Source: Brachybacterium aquaticum (lineage in GTDB: Bacteria; Actinomycetota; Actinomycetes; Actinomycetales; Dermabacteraceae). Taken from it: a stretch of 64,000 nt of DNA. The stretch covers positions 2,232,001-2,296,000 of the forward strand of contig NZ_JACHLZ010000001.1 in the NCBI RefSeq assembly GCF_014204755.1, read 5' to 3'. Below the pieces are notes generated by a model. The model saw only the letters and a list, made by a program, of their open reading frames with translations, was not told where the DNA came from and did not search any database. Positions 1 through 11,251 of this stretch are shown here, piece by piece (position 1 is the stretch's first letter; the number at the start of each line of letters is the position of its first letter). The translations under genes and the position numbers were made by a program.

Positions 1-606
1 GACGAAGCCGTCCCGGGCCGCGGCCTCGTAGGCGTCCAGGATCGTCGCGGCGTGGAAGCCCTGCGGGGTCTGCACCCGCACCAGCGCCTCGGTGCGCAGG
101 TCGCCGCCGCGCGCGAGGGTGTCCCCCTCCCCCACCGGGGCGATGTCCGCCGCGGGGATGCCCGGCACTGCGCCGCCGGTCTCCCGGGCGGCATGCAGCA
201 CCGCGGAGACCAGGCCGTGGGAGACCAGCGGTCGGGCCGCGTCGTGGATCAGCACGGTGTCCACGGCGCCGGAGTCGATGCGGTCGGCGAGGTGGCGCAG
301 GGCCGCGAGCTCGGACTCCTGGCGGGTCTCCCCGCCCGGGATGATCTCCAGCGGCCGGTCCGTCTCCCGCGCGGCCACGAAGCGGGCGTGCTCGAGGTCC
401 TCGGGGCGGACCACGAAGACCAGGATCCCGATCCCCTCGACGGCGGCGAGGGTGTTCAGCCCCCAGGCGGCGATGCTCCGTCCCGCCAGGGACAGGAACG
501 CCTTGTTGATCCCCGCCCCGACCCGGGTGCCGGAGCCTCCGGCGAGCACGACGCCGGCCGCGCGGCCTTGCAGGCGCGAGGAGCGGGAGCGGCGGAGCTG
601 GTTCAC
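1..606 (-). CDS. ispD: 2-C-methyl-D-erythritol 4-phosphate cytidylyltransferase (IspD), C-terminus cut by window edge
   Basis: Third step of the MEP isoprenoid pathway: transfers CMP from CTP to methylerythritol phosphate in the cytoplasm. The 202 visible codons give the nucleotide-binding loop LAGGSGTRVG (about residues 21-30) with a Lys at 35, then IHDAARP and RVQTPQGF, all typical of IspD. The family is usually 230-250 residues, so roughly 30-40 residues lie beyond base 1. The GTG at 604-606 is chosen because TACGAT at 614-619 (minus strand) lies 7 bases upstream, which fits a leaderless transcript. The N-terminal dozen residues are Arg/Ser-rich. It is divergent from the IIB-ispF-ilvA run rather than co-directional with ispF. 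Confidence 0.95.
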   Translation of the reverse strand, partial: MNQLRRSRSSRLQGRAAGVVLAGGSGTRVGAGINKAFLSLAGRSIAAWGLNTLAAVEGIGILVFVVRPEDLEHARFVAARETDRPLEIIPGGETRQESELAALRHLADRIDSGAVDTVLIHDAARPLVSHGLVSAVLHAARETGGAVPGIPAADIAPVGEGDTLARGGDLRTEALVRVQTPQGFHAATILDAYEAAARDGFV

Positions 607-613
607 GCGGGCA

Positions 614-619
614 ATCGTA
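614..619 (-). promoter_or_regulatory. -10 hexamer of ispD (leaderless)
   Basis: TACGAT on the minus strand, 7 bases before the GTG start. Fits transcription beginning at or next to the start codon. Inferred by pattern only. Confidence 0.5.
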
Positions 620-640
620 GACGGAACGCCGATGGGAGCG

Positions 641-758
641 GTGGCTCGACGCCGACGGGACCTCGAGGGGACACCGCCGACGGGACCTCCGCGTGGCTCG
701 GCCCGGGCGCACGTGACAGAATCGTCGGTCCCGGGCACTGCCCGGCGTCGACGCCGGG
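641..758. promoter_or_regulatory. Divergent ispD/IIB intergenic region with a direct repeat and an 18-bp palindrome
   Basis: A 14-bp direct repeat GCCGACGGGACCTC occurs at 651-664 and 676-689, with GTGGCTCG flanking at 641-648 and 693-700. A perfect palindrome CCCGGCGTCGACGCCGGG lies at 741-758, about 40 bases before the IIB start. The palindrome could be an operator or a leader hairpin. An ACAGAAT stretch near 716-722 could be a -10 element for the plus-strand genes. Confidence 0.4.
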
Positions 759-800
759 ATCCGCCCGTCGCGACTCATCTCCCACTTCCCAGGAGTCCGA

Positions 801-1103
801 ATGCTCACCATCGCCATCGTGTGCGGGGCAGGGCTCGCCACCTCCGCGCTGATCGCGGAGCAGGTGCGTGAGCACGTCGCCTCCCGCGGCCGTCGGGTCT
901 CGGTCGTGCAGGCCACCGTCATGGATCTGCTCTCCTCCGACTTCCACGCCGACCTGGTGGTGACCACCGTCGATCTTCCCGACGCCCTCGGCATCCCGCG
1001 GGTCTCCGGGATGCCGCTGCTGCTGGGCACGAACCCGCAGGTCACCTACGACGACATCGACCGTCTCCTGGCCCGCATCGACCCGCAGGGCGGCGCGCGG
1101 TGA
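801..1103 (+). CDS. Orphan PTS IIB-like protein (galactitol/lactose IIB fold)
   Basis: 100 residues. The start reads [20 protein letters not shown], which matches the P-loop of stand-alone IIB components of the galactitol/ascorbate type; Cys9 would be the phosphorylated residue. A clear ribosome site (AGGAG, 6 bases upstream) supports the ATG. No IIA, IIC or sugar-metabolism gene is visible in the window. The stop overlaps the ispF start (GTGA at 1100-1103), so it is translationally coupled to ispF. A transporter subunit between two isoprenoid genes is unexpected; it may serve a PTS encoded elsewhere or be a regulatory phosphoacceptor. Confidence 0.75.
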   Translation: MLTIAIVCGAGLATSALIAEQVREHVASRGRRVSVVQATVMDLLSSDFHADLVVTTVDLPDALGIPRVSGMPLLLGTNPQVTYDDIDRLLARIDPQGGAR

Positions 1104-1606
1104 CCGGCCCCGTCCCCCGCGTGGGGATCGGGGTGGACGTGCACGCCGCCGCCGCGGAGGGCGCGGACCGCGAGCTGTGGGTCGCCGGGCTGCGCTGGGA
1201 GGGCGAGCGGGGCCTGGTCGGCCACTCCGATGCGGACGTCGCCTGCCATGCCGCCTGCGATGCGCTGTTCTCCGCTGCGGGCATCGGCGATCTCGGCACC
1301 CACTTCGGCACCGACCGGCCCGAATGGGCGGGGGCCTCCGGTGCCCGTCTGCTCGGCGAGGCGGCGCGCCTGGTGCGCGAGGCCGGCTTCGAGATCGGCA
1401 ACGTGTCCGTGCAGGTGATCGGGAACTGGCCGCGTCTGTCACGGCGCCGCGAGGAGGCCTGCGCGGCGATGAGCGAGGCGGCGGGCGCACCGGTCGCCGT
1501 CTCGGGGACCACCACGGACGCCCTGGGCCTGACCGGCCGCGGCGAGGGCCTGGCCGCCATGGCGACCGCCCTCGTGCTGCCGCGCCCCGAGCAGCAGGAG
1601 GCATGA
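1100..1606 (+). CDS. ispF: 2-C-methyl-D-erythritol 2,4-cyclodiphosphate synthase (IspF)
   Basis: Fifth MEP-pathway step: forms methylerythritol cyclodiphosphate with release of CMP. 168 residues, normal for the family. Seen: the metal-binding GIGVDVH near residues 9-15, [16 protein letters not shown] in the middle (second His metal ligand), GIGDLGTHF, and [17 protein letters not shown] near the C-terminus. The GTG start overlaps the upstream stop by four bases, and its own stop overlaps the ilvA start (ATGA at 1603-1606), so all three genes look like one coupled operon. Confidence 0.96.
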   Translation: MTGPVPRVGIGVDVHAAAAEGADRELWVAGLRWEGERGLVGHSDADVACHAACDALFSAAGIGDLGTHFGTDRPEWAGASGARLLGEAARLVREAGFEIGNVSVQVIGNWPRLSRRREEACAAMSEAAGAPVAVSGTTTDALGLTGRGEGLAAMATALVLPRPEQQEA

Positions 1607-2985
1607 GCATGACCCCGAGCCCCACCACGGGCATGACCACGAGCACCACCACGGGCAGCATCCCCGCCGTCTCCGACGCCCTGCCGGTGCACGCCCCGGA
1701 CGTCGAGGCCGCCGCCGAGCGCCTCGCCTCCGTGGTGCGCCGCACCCCGCTGGAGTTCAGCGAGCGGCTCAGCGAGCTGGCCGGCGCGCCGGTGTGGCTG
1801 AAGCGCGAGGACCTCCAGCCCGTGCGCTCATACAAGCTGCGCGGCGCCCACCTGTTCCTGGACTCCCTGGACGACGCGTCCCGCGAGGCAGGGGTCGTCG
1901 CCGCGAGCGCCGGCAACCACGCCCAGGGCGTCGCCCGGGCCTGCCGGGACCTCGGGGTGCACGGCAGGATCTACGTCCCCGGCACCACCCCGCGTCAGAA
2001 GCGCGAGCGGATCACCGCGATCGGCGGGGACCTCGTGGAGCTGGTCCTCATCGGCGACACCTTCGACGACGCGGCGGAGGCCGCGGCCGACGACGCCGAG
2101 CGCACCGGCGCCACCCAGGTCCCCCCGTTCGACCACCCCACGATCATGGCGGGGCAGGGAACGGTCGCGCTGGAGGCGGCCGATCAGCTGCGCACCGAGC
2201 ACGGCCGGGAGCTGGGCACCATGGTCCTGCCCGTCGGCGGCGGCGGTCTGCTGGGCGGCTGCGGGGCGTGGCTGCGCGAGCGCAGCCCCTCCACCCGCAT
2301 CGTCGGCGTCGAGCCCGCCGGGGCAGTGTCCATGGCGGCCGCGGTGCGCGCCGGCCGTCCGGTCACCCTGCACGAGTTGGACCGCTTCGTGGACGGCGCC
2401 GCGGTGCGCCGGGTCGGCGCCGGCCCGTTGCGGATGGTGCAGGCGATCAACCCCGACCTCGTGGCGGTCGACGAGGGCGCGGTGTGCACCCAGATGCTCG
2501 AGCTGTACCAGGTGGAGGGGATCATCGCCGAGCCTGCGGGCGCACTGGCCGCGACCGCGGTGGCGACCGGCGTGATCGAGCACCTGGGGCGCACGGGCGC
2601 GGAGGGCCGTGAGCGCGGCGCCGCCCAGGACGAGACCGGGGACCTGGTGGTCGTCGTCTCCGGCGGCAACAACGACGTCTCCCGCTACACCGAGGTCGTC
2701 GAGCGCTCCCTGGTCCACGAGGGGCTGAAGCACTACTTCCTGGTGACCTTCCCGCAGGAGCCCGGCGCGCTGCGCCGCTTCCTGGACCGGGTGCTCGGGC
2801 CGGACGACGACATCGTCCTGTTCGACTACATCAAGCGCAACAACCGCGAGGAGGGCCCGGCGCTGGTCGGCCTCGAGATCGGCCGACGCGAGGACCTCGA
2901 GCCGCTCATGGCGCGCATGGCCGCCTCGAACATGGAGATCGAGCGGATCGACCCGCACGACCCGATCTACCGCTACCTCACCTGA
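1603..2985 (+). CDS. ilvA: Threonine ammonia-lyase (threonine dehydratase), short form with one ACT-like domain
   Basis: PLP-dependent deamination of threonine to 2-oxobutanoate, the first committed isoleucine step. 460 residues from the ATG that overlaps the ispF stop; the open frame extends further upstream but that part shadows ispF. The PLP lysine is Lys78 in [17 protein letters not shown] and VGGGGLLGG (phosphate cup) follow. The C-terminal 90 residues, from about [19 protein letters not shown], form a single ACT-like regulatory domain, as in corynebacterial IlvA, so isoleucine feedback is likely (inference from family). A low-complexity Thr/Ser/Met N-terminus of about 20 residues precedes the conserved part. 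Confidence 0.95.
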   Translation: MSMTPSPTTGMTTSTTTGSIPAVSDALPVHAPDVEAAAERLASVVRRTPLEFSERLSELAGAPVWLKREDLQPVRSYKLRGAHLFLDSLDDASREAGVVAASAGNHAQGVARACRDLGVHGRIYVPGTTPRQKRERITAIGGDLVELVLIGDTFDDAAEAAADDAERTGATQVPPFDHPTIMAGQGTVALEAADQLRTEHGRELGTMVLPVGGGGLLGGCGAWLRERSPSTRIVGVEPAGAVSMAAAVRAGRPVTLHELDRFVDGAAVRRVGAGPLRMVQAINPDLVAVDEGAVCTQMLELYQVEGIIAEPAGALAATAVATGVIEHLGRTGAEGRERGAAQDETGDLVVVVSGGNNDVSRYTEVVERSLVHEGLKHYFLVTFPQEPGALRRFLDRVLGPDDDIVLFDYIKRNNREEGPALVGLEIGRREDLEPLMARMAASNMEIERIDPHDPIYRYLT

Positions 2986-2994
2986 CCCCGCGCG

Positions 2995-3047
2995 ACGAAG
3001 CCCCCGTCGGGCGCCGTCACGGGGACGGCGGCCGACGGGGGCTTCGT
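2995..3047. terminator. Bidirectional hairpin between convergent ilvA and galE
   Basis: The left arm begins ACGAAGCCCCCGTCGG at 2995 and the right arm ends CCGACGGGGGCTTCGT at 3047, giving 16 perfectly paired bases. It lies between two convergent genes and can serve both. Confidence 0.85.
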
Positions 3048-3074
3048 CGTGGGGCCTGGAGGTGGGCTCCGGGA

Positions 3075-4073
<999 letters not shown>

Positions 4074-4109
4074 GGTCGGAAGCCTACCGGTCGGGATCGG
4101 TCGGCCCGC

Positions 4110-5657
<1,548 letters not shown>

Positions 5658-5663
5658 TCAACC

Positions 5664-5669
5664 TAGTAT
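5664..5669 (+). promoter_or_regulatory. -10 hexamer of the LCP-family gene (leaderless)
   Basis: TAGTAT overlaps an upstream in-frame ATG at 5668 and ends 7 bases before the ATG at 5677. Transcription starting there would exclude the first ATG. Confidence 0.5.
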
Positions 5670-5676
5670 GGGGCGC

Positions 5677-8325
5677 ATGACGGACCCTTTCTCGGCCCCG
5701 CGCCGCAGTCGCCGTCGGTCCGGGCGGCACAGGCAGCAACCGGTCCGGCGCACCCAGTCCACGCCGCTCCCCCCGGAGCAGGCGCGCCGCAACCGCGATG
5801 CGGCCTTCGGATCGGAGAACCCGCGGCGCGCGTGGATCGGCAGCCCCTCCGTCTCCGCGGCCTCCCCGGCCGACGAGACGGCCGACGAGACGGTCGACGC
5901 CGCTGACACTGCTGACACCGCGCCTGGCACTGCTGACATCGCGCCGACCCGCGACGCGCTCCATGACGTCCCCGCCCCGGCGCCTTCGCACCGGGGCTCC
6001 GCGGCGGGTTCCGCCGACGACCCGGCACAGGGTGCGGCGCAGGGCGCCGCTCCGTCGGCCGACGAGGCCCGGCCGGTGCGCCGACCGCGCGGGCGTCGCG
6101 CCGCGTTCCCGATCGAGGACCTCCCCGCCTCGCCCGCCGAGGCCGACGGCCCGGGCTCCGCGTCCGACGCCGGCGTGCACGACGCCTGGGCAGCCGACGC
6201 CGCCGCTCCGGCCGGTGACCCCGCCGAGGCTCCGCTCTCCCCGCGCGACGAGCCGGTCCCGGCGACGCCGCGCGCCGCCGCCCCCGCCGGGTCCGGGCCT
6301 CGCATCGTGCCCGGCCGCCCCCGCTCGGCCGCGTCGGCACCGACTGCCCCCGCACTGTCCGCCTCTGCGCAGAGCAATTCCGCTCAGTCCGCCTCTGCCC
6401 AGAGCTCCGCTGCCTCGGCGGCGGAAAGTGCTTCCACGTCCTCCTCCGCGGCTGCTGCACCGGCTGGCCCGGCCGCCGTGGGCGCGGCCGCCGGCGCCGC
6501 GTCGCAGTCCGGCGGCGAGCCCCGCTCGGATGGCGACTCCGCAGGGCCCCGCAGCGGCGCCGTCGCTGCCGGCGGCACCGGCCGCAACGGAACCGGCGCC
6601 GGTAAGAACGACGGCCGCGGTGGGAACGCTGACGGTGGATTCGGTGGCGGTGGGAACAGCGGCGACGGTGGGAAAAGCGGCGACGGTGGCGACGGTTCGG
6701 TCGACCGGCGCGATGACTCTGCCGCCGACGACTCCGGTTCGCTGGCCAAGGTCGCCGGATGGACCGTGCTGACCTCCGCCCTCCCCGGCTCTGGTCTGCT
6801 GACCACCCCGTTGCGGAAGCTCGGCGCGGCCATGCTCGCGCTGCTGCTCGTCGTCGTGCTGGTCGTCGCCGCCGTCGTGCTGTTCGGCGATCCGCTGCGC
6901 ACCGCGGCGACGCTCGGCACCCGTCGCGGCGTGCTCATCGCCGCCCTGGTGGTCACGGTCGTGGTGGGCCTGGTGTGGGCGGCGCAGATCGTGCTGGCGA
7001 ACCTCGCCCAGGGGGCGAAGCAGCGCCTCGAGGGCTCCAAGTGCTACGTCGCCCTCGCCCTCGCCGCTCTGATGGTGATCCTGGTGGCCGTGCCCTTCGG
7101 CCGTGGCGTGCAGTCACTGTGGGCGCTGCAGGGCCTGATGGGCTCCGAGTCCGTCTTCGGCGGCGACCGCAACAGCCAGTTCGCCTCCGGCGAGGATCCC
7201 TGGGCGGACACCGAGCGCCTGAACATCATGCTGCTGGGCCAGGACGCCGGCGCCGACCGCACCGGTACCCGTCCCGACACCATCATGGTCGCCTCGATCG
7301 ACACCGCCACGGGCAGGACCGCCCTGTTCTCCATCCCCCGCAACCTTGAGCACGTGCGCTTCCCCGAGGGCACGGTCGCCGCGGAGGAGTTCCCCGACGG
7401 GTTCCGCTACTACGGACGCAACCAGGACCTCATCAATGCCGTGTGGGCCTGGGCGGAGGAGAATCCCGACCTCTTCCCCGGCGACCCGGAGCCGGGCCTG
7501 ACCGCGACGCGCTGGGCCGTGGAGGAGACCCTGGGCCTGAAGACCGACTACTACGCGATGGTCAACCTGCAGGGCTTCGAGGACATGGTCGACGCGATCG
7601 GCGGCGTGGACCTCGTCGTCGAGCGGCGCATCCCGATCGGCGGCGGCGCCAGCAAGGTCGAGGGCTACATCGAGCCCGGCGAGCAGACGCTCGACGGCTT
7701 CCACGCCCTGTGGTACGCCCGCTCCCGCGAGGGCTCCAACGACTTCAACCGCATGTGCCGCCAGCAGCGCATCGTGCGCGCCGTCGCGGAGGAGGCCGAC
7801 CCCACGACCCTCGCCCTGTCCGTCCCTCGCCTGGTGACGGCCACCGAGAACAACATCGAGACGGACATCCCCGTGAACAACGTGGACGCCTTCGTGGACC
7901 TGGCCCTGCGGATCAAGGACGGCGGCTTCACCTCGTACCCGATCACGCAGGACGTCACCTTCTCCGGGAATCCCGACTGGGACTACCTCAAGGAGTGGAC
8001 GCAGGCCTCGATCGAGGATTCCATGGCCCAGGGGGAGCCCGAGTCGGTGCGCGGCGAGACCGAGCCCGGCTCGACCGAGCCCGCCGAGACCGGTGCCCCG
8101 CCGGAGGAGGACACGGCCTCCAGCGAGGCCGCGACCACCGAGGAGGCGACCACCTCTCCGACCCCGTCGGCGACCCCGACCGAGGAGTCCACCTCCGCGA
8201 CCCCGACCGAGGAGTCGTCCACGAGCGGCACCGCCACCCCGTCGGAGACCGCCACCGAGGAGCCGGTCATCGACCAGGACCCGTTGAAGTCCTGCCTGCC
8301 GGGCGCCGACCAGACCGGGCAGTGA
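5677..8325 (+). CDS. LytR-CpsA-Psr (LCP) family cell-wall ligase with long disordered N- and C-terminal regions
   Basis: 882 residues, about twice a typical LCP protein. LCP enzymes transfer lipid-linked glycopolymers to peptidoglycan at the outer membrane face. Residues 1 to about 380 are disordered, rich in Ala/Ser/Asp/Pro and then Gly/Asn/Asp. Three membrane segments follow (about 384-408, 419-442, 457-477). The LCP domain runs from about 515 to 760 with LNIMLLGQDAG, RPDTIMVASID and FSIPRNL. A Ser/Thr/Glu/Pro tail (about 770-880) ends the protein. An N-terminal disordered part this large would lie in the cytoplasm, where it could be a partner or phosphorylation platform (inference). Start chosen from the leaderless -10 site. 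Confidence 0.88.
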   Translation: MTDPFSAPRRSRRRSGRHRQQPVRRTQSTPLPPEQARRNRDAAFGSENPRRAWIGSPSVSAASPADETADETVDAADTADTAPGTADIAPTRDALHDVPAPAPSHRGSAAGSADDPAQGAAQGAAPSADEARPVRRPRGRRAAFPIEDLPASPAEADGPGSASDAGVHDAWAADAAAPAGDPAEAPLSPRDEPVPATPRAAAPAGSGPRIVPGRPRSAASAPTAPALSASAQSNSAQSASAQSSAASAAESASTSSSAAAAPAGPAAVGAAAGAASQSGGEPRSDGDSAGPRSGAVAAGGTGRNGTGAGKNDGRGGNADGGFGGGGNSGDGGKSGDGGDGSVDRRDDSAADDSGSLAKVAGWTVLTSALPGSGLLTTPLRKLGAAMLALLLVVVLVVAAVVLFGDPLRTAATLGTRRGVLIAALVVTVVVGLVWAAQIVLANLAQGAKQRLEGSKCYVALALAALMVILVAVPFGRGVQSLWALQGLMGSESVFGGDRNSQFASGEDPWADTERLNIMLLGQDAGADRTGTRPDTIMVASIDTATGRTALFSIPRNLEHVRFPEGTVAAEEFPDGFRYYGRNQDLINAVWAWAEENPDLFPGDPEPGLTATRWAVEETLGLKTDYYAMVNLQGFEDMVDAIGGVDLVVERRIPIGGGASKVEGYIEPGEQTLDGFHALWYARSREGSNDFNRMCRQQRIVRAVAEEADPTTLALSVPRLVTATENNIETDIPVNNVDAFVDLALRIKDGGFTSYPITQDVTFSGNPDWDYLKEWTQASIEDSMAQGEPESVRGETEPGSTEPAETGAPPEEDTASSEAATTEEATTSPTPSATPTEESTSATPTEESSTSGTATPSETATEEPVIDQDPLKSCLPGADQTGQ

Positions 8326-8369
8326 CCCGCCCGCGAGGCTGAGCCACCCCGTCGGGACCACGCAGCAGC

Positions 8370-8402
8370 AGGCCGGTCCGAGGACATTCCTCGGACCGGC
8401 CT
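8370..8402. terminator. Hairpin between convergent LCP gene and mycothione reductase
   Basis: Perfect 15-bp arms, AGGCCGGTCCGAGGA at 8370-8384 and its complement at 8388-8402, with a 3-base loop. It lies between convergent genes and can serve both strands. Confidence 0.85.
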
Positions 8403-8447
8403 CCTCGTCGTCGGGGTGCGCGGGATGCGCGATGCTGGCCTGCGCGC

Positions 8448-9884
8448 TCAGTCGACGAGCTGCAGCAGCGCGTTCTCGATCAGCTCGGGCATCGCCGGGT
8501 GGATCCAGTACTGGGTCCGGGCGATGTCGCGGGCGGTCTGTCCGGTGCTCATCGCCTGGATGAGCTGCTGGATCAGGGTGGTGGCCTCCGGGCCGATGAG
8601 GTGGGCGCCGAGGATCTCGGTGGTCTGCGCGTCCACGATGATCTTCGCGAAGCCGGTCGTGTCCTCGAGCGCCCAGCCGTAGGCGATCGACGCGTACTCC
8701 TGCACGGCCACGCGGATCTCTCGCCCGTCGGCGCGGGCAGTCTCCTCGTCGGCCCCCACCCATGCGACCTGCGGATGGGTGAACACGCCGCTGGGGACCG
8801 GCATGGTGTCCGAGCGCCGCAGCTGCTCGGGGTGCAGCACGTTGTGGCGCACGATGCGCTGCTCGTGGTTGGCGACGTGCTTGAGCTGGTGGGGGCTGGA
8901 GAGGTCGCCGAAGGCCCACACGCCCTCGAGCACCTTCCCGCCGGCGAGGACGCGCTGATAGGGGTCCACCTCGACGCGGCCGTGCGCGGCGGTGTCGATC
9001 CCGGCGGCGGCGACGTCGAGCAGGTCGCTGTTGGGTCGGCGGCCGACGGCGACCAGCAGCTCCTCCGCCTCGATCTCCACCTCCTGCCCGTCCCGGGTCC
9101 CGCGCAACCGCACGCCGCCCGCGGTGCGCTCCACCGAGGTGGTGGTCAGAGCCGTCTCCAGGCGCAGACGCTCCCCGAGCACCTCGGTGAGGCGCGCGGA
9201 GACGTCCGCGTCGGCGGCGCGCAGCACCCGCGAGGAGCGGGCGATGAGGGTGACCTCCACACCGAGGGACGCGAAGATGTGCGCCATCTCGACGGCGACC
9301 ACGCCGGAGCCGAGGATCGCGAGCGAGGCGGGCAGCTGGTCGATCCGCATGATGGTGTCGGAGGTGTGGGGCTCGGCCTCGGCGAGGCCCGGGATCTCCG
9401 GCAGCACCGGCCGGGAGCCGGCGCCGAGGACGATGGTGTCCGCGGTGATCGTCTGCTCGGTGCCGTCGTTGCCGGTGACGTGCAGGGTGTGCGCGTCCAG
9501 GAAGCGGGCGGTGCCGCGCACGAGGGTCAGGTTGGCGTTGTCCTCGTGGTCGCGCCGGTACTCCTCGCCGCCGGCGGTGATGGGGTCGATGCGCCCGAAG
9601 ATGCGGTCGCGGATCGCGGGCCAGTCCACGTGGCGCAGCTCCTCGGTGAGCCCGAAGGCGGCGGCCTCGGCCGGGGTGCGGGCGAGGTCGGCGGTGTGGA
9701 CGAACATCTTGGTGGGGATGCAGCCGAGGTTCAGGCAGGTCCCGCCGAACACCCGGTCGGGACCGACACCGCGGTCGATCTGGACGATGGAGCGGCCCTC
9801 GAACTCCGGTCCGGGGAAGGAGTTGGCCGAGCCCGAGCCGATCAGGGCGATGTCGTAGTGGGTCGAGACAGTCGAGTCGTTCAC
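8448..9884 (-). CDS. mtr: Mycothione reductase
   Basis: NADPH-dependent flavoenzyme that reduces mycothiol disulfide, keeping the actinobacterial low-molecular-weight thiol reduced. 478 residues. FAD site IGSGSANS (15-22), redox-active Cys50/Cys55 in CLNLGCIPTK, a second nucleotide fold ILGSGVVAVEMA, and the C-terminal dimer motif YWIHPAMPELIENALLQ with the catalytic His. The order and sequence fit Mtr better than lipoamide or glutathione reductases. GTG start; TAGCCT (9891-9896, minus) is 6 bases upstream, again leaderless. Confidence 0.92.
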   Translation of the reverse strand: MNDSTVSTHYDIALIGSGSANSFPGPEFEGRSIVQIDRGVGPDRVFGGTCLNLGCIPTKMFVHTADLARTPAEAAAFGLTEELRHVDWPAIRDRIFGRIDPITAGGEEYRRDHEDNANLTLVRGTARFLDAHTLHVTGNDGTEQTITADTIVLGAGSRPVLPEIPGLAEAEPHTSDTIMRIDQLPASLAILGSGVVAVEMAHIFASLGVEVTLIARSSRVLRAADADVSARLTEVLGERLRLETALTTTSVERTAGGVRLRGTRDGQEVEIEAEELLVAVGRRPNSDLLDVAAAGIDTAAHGRVEVDPYQRVLAGGKVLEGVWAFGDLSSPHQLKHVANHEQRIVRHNVLHPEQLRRSDTMPVPSGVFTHPQVAWVGADEETARADGREIRVAVQEYASIAYGWALEDTTGFAKIIVDAQTTEILGAHLIGPEATTLIQQLIQAMSTGQTARDIARTQYWIHPAMPELIENALLQLVD

Positions 9885-9890
9885 CGCTCC

Positions 9891-9896
9891 AGGCTA
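9891..9896 (-). promoter_or_regulatory. -10 hexamer of mtr (leaderless)
   Basis: TAGCCT on the minus strand, 6 bases before the GTG start. Confidence 0.45.
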
Positions 9897-10258
9897 GTCC
9901 GCGCCCGGCCGGGACGATGTGGCGCCGCTCATCCATGGACCCTCAAGTCACACCACGTCCCGGTCACCGGGAGCTGGGATGGGCAAAGCCTCGTTCAAAC
10001 CCCGTGGTCGTCCGCTTCAAGTCCCTGGGCCCGCCCCGGGACCGGCTCCTACGGTGGATGCCACGTCCACCGCCCAGCAGCGCATCGCAAGCCTCCGCCG
10101 AGGCCGGGCCTCGTCCTCGAGGCGCGGAGCCCGGGCACCGGACCGGTTCCCCCGTGGGAGCCGACCACGACGTCCCCCAGGGAGCGTCGATCCCGAGGGA
10201 CGCACCGACCTGCACGACTCCCGCCTCACTCCCGAGGCCGTTAGGAACGCACCGCACC
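9897..10258. other. Noncoding region upstream of the first NlpC/P60 gene
   Basis: About 360 bases with open frames only in shadow reading. I looked for the c-di-AMP (ydaO) riboswitch that often precedes NlpC/P60 genes in actinobacteria. The plus strand lacks the paired hallmarks (GGGGGAACCA and GGGGTGAATC). A TAGGAA hexamer near 10242 is a possible -10 element, giving a very short leader. Nothing else recognisable. Confidence 0.4.
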
Positions 10259-11128
10259 ATGGCACAGCACAACTCCCACCGCGCGGCCGGCCGCGCCGTC
10301 ACCCCCGTCACCCACGCCCGTCGCGCCGCGACCGGTGTGGGGGGCGCCGCCGTCCTCGGCTCCGTCCTGCTCGGCACCGCCTTCACCGGTGGCGCCGCGA
10401 ACGCGGACGACACCCACCTGCTGCAAGAGTCCTCGACCTCCTCCAGCGCCTCCGCCCCGGCCGAGGTCTCGGCCCCCGGCAGCACCTCCCTCCCGGCCGC
10501 GACCGGCCTGTCGACCCAGAAGCTGCGCCAGGGCGACTCCGGCTCCGCCGTCGAGCAGCTGCAGTCCGCGCTCAACGACCGCGGCGCGAACCTGCCCGTC
10601 ACCGGCTTCTTCGGCTCCATGACCGATGCCGCCGTCGAGTCCTTCCAGGCCTCCAACGGCCTCCAGGTCGACGGCGTCGTGGGCGCCGAGACCCGCGGCG
10701 CGCTCGAGGCGGGCACCGGCTCCGCCGCCGGCTCGTCCTCCGCGACCTCCGCCCCCGCCGGCGGCGCCTCCGTGCCGACCTCCTCGAGCTCGGTCTCCGG
10801 CAACGCCATCGTCGATACGGCCCGCTCCGCCATCGGCACCCCCTACTCCTGGGGCGGCTCGACCCTGTCCGGCATGGACTGCTCGGGCCTGGTGAACTTC
10901 GCCTACGCCGCCGCGGGCATCGACGTGCCGCGCACCTCCGGCCAGATCGCCGCCGCCGGCAAGAGCATCTCGCAGTCCGAGGCCCAGCCGGGCGACGTCG
11001 TGGTGTGGCCCGGCCACGTCGCGATCTACGCCGGCAACGGCCAGATCATCGACGCCTCCGGCTCCAAGCAGCAGGTCGTCGAGCGCTCCATCTGGGGCAA
11101 CCCGACCGGCTTCGTCACCTTCCGCTGA
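10259..11128 (+). CDS. Secreted NlpC/P60 peptidoglycan hydrolase with a peptidoglycan-binding domain
   Basis: 289 residues. N-terminal signal peptide with likely cleavage after GGAANA (about residue 46). A Ser/Ala-rich linker leads to a PG_binding_1 domain (about 84-142; TQKLRQGDSGSAVEQLQSAL). A second Ser-rich linker precedes the NlpC/P60 domain (about 178-289) with catalytic Cys208 in GMDCSGLVNF and His253 in WPGHVAIYAG. It should cut muropeptide stems in the wall. The open frame continues 114 codons upstream, but the signal peptide and homology to the second NlpC/P60 protein here (VTPV-R motif near the N-terminus of both) support this ATG. Confidence 0.92.
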   Translation: MAQHNSHRAAGRAVTPVTHARRAATGVGGAAVLGSVLLGTAFTGGAANADDTHLLQESSTSSSASAPAEVSAPGSTSLPAATGLSTQKLRQGDSGSAVEQLQSALNDRGANLPVTGFFGSMTDAAVESFQASNGLQVDGVVGAETRGALEAGTGSAAGSSSATSAPAGGASVPTSSSSVSGNAIVDTARSAIGTPYSWGGSTLSGMDCSGLVNFAYAAAGIDVPRTSGQIAAAGKSISQSEAQPGDVVVWPGHVAIYAGNGQIIDASGSKQQVVERSIWGNPTGFVTFR

Positions 11129-11198
11129 GCCACCTTCCGCGGAGTCTCCGCCCGCTGAGCCGCCGTCGGCGGAGTCTCCGCGACCTGAGCCGCCGTCG
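11121..11198 (+). repeat. 30-bp direct repeat at the 3' end of the NlpC/P60 gene
   Basis: Two units start at 11139 and 11169, each GCGGAGTCTCC followed by a CTGAGCCGCCGTCG block, with a degenerate partial copy across the stop codon at 11121-11138. Each unit carries the small inverted repeat CGGAGTCTCCG. It precedes the terminator hairpin. Confidence 0.7.
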
Positions 11199-11212
11199 GC
11201 CGGTTCAGCACC

Positions 11213-11251
11213 CGAGGCCCGGTCCCCGCATCGCGCGGGGGCCGGGCCTCG
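11213..11251 (+). terminator. Hairpin downstream of the NlpC/P60 gene
   Basis: The left arm begins CGAGGCCCGGTCCCCGC at 11213; the right arm ends at 11251 and pairs with one mismatch. No strong T-run follows. Confidence 0.7.

Noticed and set aside
7114..9936. Long open frame of 940 codons on the minus strand
   Set aside because: It overlaps the LCP gene and mtr in a wrong frame and reads as Arg/His/Pro/Gly-rich shadow.
9990..10020. tRNA-like word GTTCAAACCCC
   Set aside because: The flanking bases do not pair into a T-stem and no acceptor stem is found.
9897..10258. Possible c-di-AMP (ydaO) riboswitch upstream of the NlpC/P60 gene
   Set aside because: A CGGGGGAACCGG-like word exists only on the minus strand (about 10141-10160), and the second hallmark GGGGTGAATC is missing on both strands.
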